Assembly (NCBI GenBank): GCA_036566745.1 | Contig: DATCVR010000232.1 | Span: 1-24,722, forward strand | DNA from: DATCVR01 sp036566745 | GTDB lineage: Bacteria; Actinomycetota; Actinomycetes; Jiangellales; Jiangellaceae | Direction of reading: 5' to 3' | DNA: 24,722 nucleotides | Notes under the pieces: model-generated | What the model saw: only the letters and a program-made list of their open reading frames with translations | The model's database searches: none | Told to the model about the DNA's origin: nothing | Translations under genes and position numbers: made by a program | Part shown: piece by piece, positions 22,110 through 24,722 of the stretch | Numbering within the stretch: position 1 is the stretch's first letter | Layout: the number at the start of each line of letters is the position of its first letter

Positions 22110-22811
22110 ATGCGCACGCTGCGCCGCACCACCCTGGCCGTCCTGGCCGCGATTCTGCTACCCCTGGCCCTCGCGGGCACCGCCAACGCCGACTCGTTCC
22201 GATTCTGGGGCTTCTATCAGGCGACCGACGGTGCCTGGGCGTTCGCGCCGGTGGGCGCCGGCGAGGCCCTCCCCGCGCACGGATCGGTCGACGGCTGGCG
22301 CTTCGCCGTCTCCGACGAGGCCTCCACCCGCTATCCCCGCGCCGAGATCGAGTTCCACCAGGTCTGCGACTCCGCCGAGGCCGAGGCCGGCCAGAAGCAG
22401 GTCGCGGTCGTCGTCGACTTCGGCACTGCCGAGGACGCTCCCGACGGGTCGGAGCCGCCGGAGTCCTTCGCCGATTGCGCCACGGTCCCGGTCGACGCCA
22501 CCAGCCTGGACGCGCTCACCGCGGTCGTCGAGGCGCGGGTCGAGGGCGGCCTGGTCTGCGGCGTCGGCGGCTTCCCCGCGAGCGGCTGCGGTGACCCGGT
22601 CGCCGGGGCGGCTCCGACCGACGACGGCACCCCCATCGACCTGGCCCTGCCCTCCTCCGACGAGCCGACCTCCGAGACCACCGCTGCCGAGAGCGCCGAG
22701 GACGACGACTCCAACACCAGCAGCATGATCGCGCTGGCGATCGGCATCGTGGCGATCGTGGGCGTCGGTCTCGCGGCGCTGGTCCGTAGCCGGCGCTCGC
22801 AGGCTGGGTGA
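22110..22811 (+). CDS. SCO2322-family exported, membrane-anchored protein
   Basis: A 233-residue protein of the family named after Streptomyces SCO2322, found beside ECF transporter genes. It has a Sec signal peptide (basic MRTLRR, hydrophobic core, AxA cleavage site after Ala27), an extracellular domain starting DSFRFWGFYQATDGAW, and conserved blocks DGWRFAVSDEAS, VAVVVDFGTAEDAP and CGVGGFPASGCG with several cysteines. A Thr/Ser/Glu/Asp-rich spacer (about 175-200) leads to a C-terminal transmembrane helix followed by a basic tail. The function is not established. As first gene after the cobalamin riboswitch, it is likely an extracytoplasmic partner of the transporter. Upstream in-frame codons back to 21987 are riboswitch leader. 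Confidence 0.88.
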   Translation: MRTLRRTTLAVLAAILLPLALAGTANADSFRFWGFYQATDGAWAFAPVGAGEALPAHGSVDGWRFAVSDEASTRYPRAEIEFHQVCDSAEAEAGQKQVAVVVDFGTAEDAPDGSEPPESFADCATVPVDATSLDALTAVVEARVEGGLVCGVGGFPASGCGDPVAGAAPTDDGTPIDLALPSSDEPTSETTAAESAEDDDSNTSSMIALAIGIVAIVGVGLAALVRSRRSQAG

Positions 22812-23932
22812 TCCCCACGGCCGCACCGTCGTGGTCCGCGCAGTTCCGGCTCCCCCGGCCGCTGCACGCCGGCGCCTGGTGGCTGTGGGCGCTGGGTCTG
22901 GCGGCCGCGGCGAGCCGGACGACCAATCCGGTACTGCTCGCCCTGCTCATCGCGGTCGCCGGGTACGTGGTCGCCGCCCGCCGTGGCAGTGAGCCGTGGA
23001 GCCGGTCGTTCGGGGCGTTCCTCCGGCTCGGGCTGATCGTCATCGCGGTGCGGGTGGTGTTCCAGGCCCTGTTCACCTCCCAGGTGGGTGGCACGACCGT
23101 GCTCTTCCGGCTGCCGGAACTCGCCCTGCCCGGCTGGGCCGCCGGCCTCAAGGTCGGCGGCCCGGTCACCGCGGAGGCGCTGGTGCTGGCGCTCTACGAC
23201 GGGCTGCGGCTGGCGGCGATCCTCGCCTGCGTCGGCGCCGCCAACGCGCTGGCCGATGCCCGCCGGCTACTGCGATCGGTGCCCGGCGCCCTGTACGAGG
23301 TGGGTGTCGCGCTGGTCGTGGCGATGACGTTCGCGCCCCGCCTGATCGAGGACGCGGGCCGGATCCGGCGGGCTCACCGCCTGCGTGGCCACGAGGTGCG
23401 CGGGGTGCGCGCCGTGGGGCGGGTGGCGATGCCGGTGCTGGAAGGATCGCTGGAACGCTCCCTCGACCTGGCTGCCGCCATGGACGCTCGCGGTTTCGGC
23501 CGGGCGGCGGCCGTCGAGCCACGATTCCGGCGCAGCGCGGGTGTCCTCGTGCTGACCGGCCTGGTAGGGGTCTGCGTCGGACTGTACGGCGTGCTCGACG
23601 GCGGTTCGGCCGCGGTGGCCGGGCCGCCGGTGCTGGCCGTCGGGCTGGTCCTCGCGGTCACGGGTTTCGTGCTCGGCGGGCGCGGAACGATCCGGACCCG
23701 GTACCGACCGGACCCGTGGTCGGCGCCGGAGTGGCTCGTGGCCGCCTCGGGCGTCGCCGTGGCGGTGACGTTCGGCTGGGCGGCGGCCCAGGGGGTGCCC
23801 GGGATGAACCTCATGACACTGCCGCTGGCCGTCCCGACGCTGCCGTTGGTCGCGGTGGCCGGCGCGCTGCTCGGTCTGGCTCCGGCCTGGGTGGCACCAC
23901 CGCCCCCGGCACCGGCGGGTGAGCGAGAGTGA
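22808..23932 (+). CDS. ECF transporter transmembrane component EcfT (CbiQ-like)
   Basis: A 374-residue membrane protein, the T component that couples ATP hydrolysis to a substrate-binding S component. It has about six to eight hydrophobic helices. The two cytoplasmic coupling motifs are visible: RRAHRLRGHE near residue 195 and AMDARGFGR with Ala-Arg-Gly at 227-229. It is longer than CbiQ (about 230-260 residues) because of an extra hydrophobic C-terminal region (about 240-360) with two further helix pairs and a Pro-rich tail. The GTG start overlaps the SCO2322-family stop. Under a cobalamin riboswitch, the expected cargo is cobalamin, a corrinoid or cobalt. Confidence 0.9.
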   Translation: MIPTAAPSWSAQFRLPRPLHAGAWWLWALGLAAAASRTTNPVLLALLIAVAGYVVAARRGSEPWSRSFGAFLRLGLIVIAVRVVFQALFTSQVGGTTVLFRLPELALPGWAAGLKVGGPVTAEALVLALYDGLRLAAILACVGAANALADARRLLRSVPGALYEVGVALVVAMTFAPRLIEDAGRIRRAHRLRGHEVRGVRAVGRVAMPVLEGSLERSLDLAAAMDARGFGRAAAVEPRFRRSAGVLVLTGLVGVCVGLYGVLDGGSAAVAGPPVLAVGLVLAVTGFVLGGRGTIRTRYRPDPWSAPEWLVAASGVAVAVTFGWAAAQGVPGMNLMTLPLAVPTLPLVAVAGALLGLAPAWVAPPPPAPAGERE

Positions 23933-24722
23933 TCGTCTTCGACGGCGTGTCCGTCCGGTACGCCGGATCGGGCGGCCGGGCCGTGCTCAGTGACGTCCAC
24001 GTCGACATCGCCGAGGGTGAGCTGTGCCTCGTGGTGGGCCGGACCGGCTCGGGCAAGTCGACGTTCCTGCGGGCGATCAACGGGCTGGTCCCCCACTTCA
24101 CCGGCGGGACGCTCACCGGGCGGGTGCTCGTGGCCGGCCGCGACACCCGCACCCACCGCCCGCGCGATCTGGCCGACGTCGTCGGCTTCGTCGGCCAGGA
24201 CCCGCGCTCCGGATTCGTCGCCGAGTCGGTCGAGGACGAGCTGGCGTTCGGCATGGAGTGGCTGGGCCTGGCGCCGGCCGTGATGCGCCGCCGGGTCGAG
24301 GAGACGCTCGACCTGCTGGGGCTGGGCGACGTGCGGCGGCGTCCGCTGGCCACGCTGTCGAGCGGGCAACGCCAGCGCGTCGCGATCGGTGCTGCCCTGA
24401 CCTCACATCCGCGCGCGCTGGTGCTCGACGAACCCACGTCGGCGCTCGATCCGCAAGCCGCCGAGGACGTCCTGGCCGCGCTGCAACGCCTGGTCCACGA
24501 CCTCGGCACCACCGTCGTCCTCGCTGAGCACCGCCTCGAGCGAGTGATCCAGTACGCCGACCACGTGCTCCACCTGCCCGGCGACGGCAGCGTCGAGGAC
24601 GGCCCGCCGGCGCAGGTCATGGCGACCTCGCCGGTGGCGCCGCCGGTCGTCGAGCTGGGGCGGCTGGCCGGCTGGTCGCCGCTGCCGCTGTCTGTGCGGG
24701 ACGCCCGGCGCGCGGCCGGACC
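23929..24722 (+). CDS. ECF transporter ATPase component EcfA (CbiO-like), 3' end outside window
   Basis: The ABC-type ATPase of the ECF transporter. The GTG at 23929 overlaps the EcfT stop. Walker A is GRTGSGKST (37-45), Q-loop Gln90 in VGQDPRSGF, signature LSSGQRQR (143-150), Walker B ALVLDEPTSALD (163-174) with catalytic Glu168, and H-loop His201 in LAEHR. The frame stays open to the window edge (264 codons). The last 35 residues already leave the standard ATPase domain, so a second ATPase domain may follow, as in actinobacterial fused EcfA-EcfA' proteins. That is inference. The S component is not in the window and may lie downstream. Confidence 0.93.
   Translation, partial: MIVFDGVSVRYAGSGGRAVLSDVHVDIAEGELCLVVGRTGSGKSTFLRAINGLVPHFTGGTLTGRVLVAGRDTRTHRPRDLADVVGFVGQDPRSGFVAESVEDELAFGMEWLGLAPAVMRRRVEETLDLLGLGDVRRRPLATLSSGQRQRVAIGAALTSHPRALVLDEPTSALDPQAAEDVLAALQRLVHDLGTTVVLAEHRLERVIQYADHVLHLPGDGSVEDGPPAQVMATSPVAPPVVELGRLAGWSPLPLSVRDARRAAG

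Noticed and set aside
1..24722. Search by eye for tRNA genes, CRISPR repeats, transposases, integrases and att-type direct repeats.
   Set aside because: None seen. Codon and base composition look uniform, apart from the AT-rich promoter at 6957-6993, so there is no sign of a recent island.

Overview
The window is very GC-rich, uses GTG starts often, and is densely packed. At least twelve neighbouring gene pairs overlap by 4 bases (GTGA or ATGA). Gene content and order point to an actinobacterium of class Actinomycetes: a ctaC-ctaD pair near an adoK / erpA-like / glycerate-kinase block that resembles the Mycobacterium tuberculosis Rv2200c-Rv2205c region, a DUF3043 gene beside a PspA/PspAA/HtpX/PspAB set, and an SCO2322-family gene with ECF-transporter genes. 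I cannot name the genus. There are no rRNA or tRNA genes, insertion sequences or CRISPR arrays.

Layout. (1) 1-6906, housekeeping: cytochrome c oxidase subunits I (partial) and II, a cysteine desulfurase coupled to a TusA-like sulfur carrier, an adenosine-kinase-like PfkB kinase, an A-type Fe-S carrier, glycerate kinase, and a divergent GNAT acetyltransferase. The last two genes share a 27-bp dyad that spans both start codons. (2) 6926-14189, a self-contained catabolic operon. It has a strong leaderless promoter carrying a TGTATACA palindrome, a mannose-family PTS (EIIA, a fused EIIC-EIID protein, EIIB), a SIS-domain sugar isomerase, a neutral-ceramidase-like hydrolase without a signal peptide, an N-acetylhexosamine-6-phosphate deacetylase (NagA/AgaA type), a GntR/FCD repressor and a TauE/SafE membrane exporter. 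(3) 14323-16214: quinolinate synthase and, convergent to it, an O-methyltransferase. (4) 16299-19031: envelope-stress module pspA-pspAA-htpX-pspAB on the minus strand. (5) 19147-21743: DUF3043 membrane protein, GNAT, aldo/keto reductase and a small conserved protein. (6) 21841-24722: a cobalamin riboswitch upstream of an SCO2322-family exported protein, EcfT and EcfA (partial).

The least conventional system is region 2. A sugar, probably an N-acylated amino sugar, would be phosphorylated on entry by EIIA/EIIB/EIICD, then deacylated by the NagA-like enzyme and possibly the ceramidase-like amidase, and isomerised or deaminated by the SIS protein. The GntR protein probably controls the operon through the palindrome at the -10 box. 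The C-D fusion, the cytoplasmic ceramidase-like enzyme and the TauE/SafE exporter are not part of textbook N-acetylglucosamine or N-acetylgalactosamine operons.

Two intergenic hairpins about 2.4 kb apart (17875-17934 and 20269-20330) have related 21-bp arms that differ by compensatory base changes. This suggests a dispersed palindromic repeat family kept for its structure. A third, unrelated long hairpin lies between convergent genes at 21435-21505.
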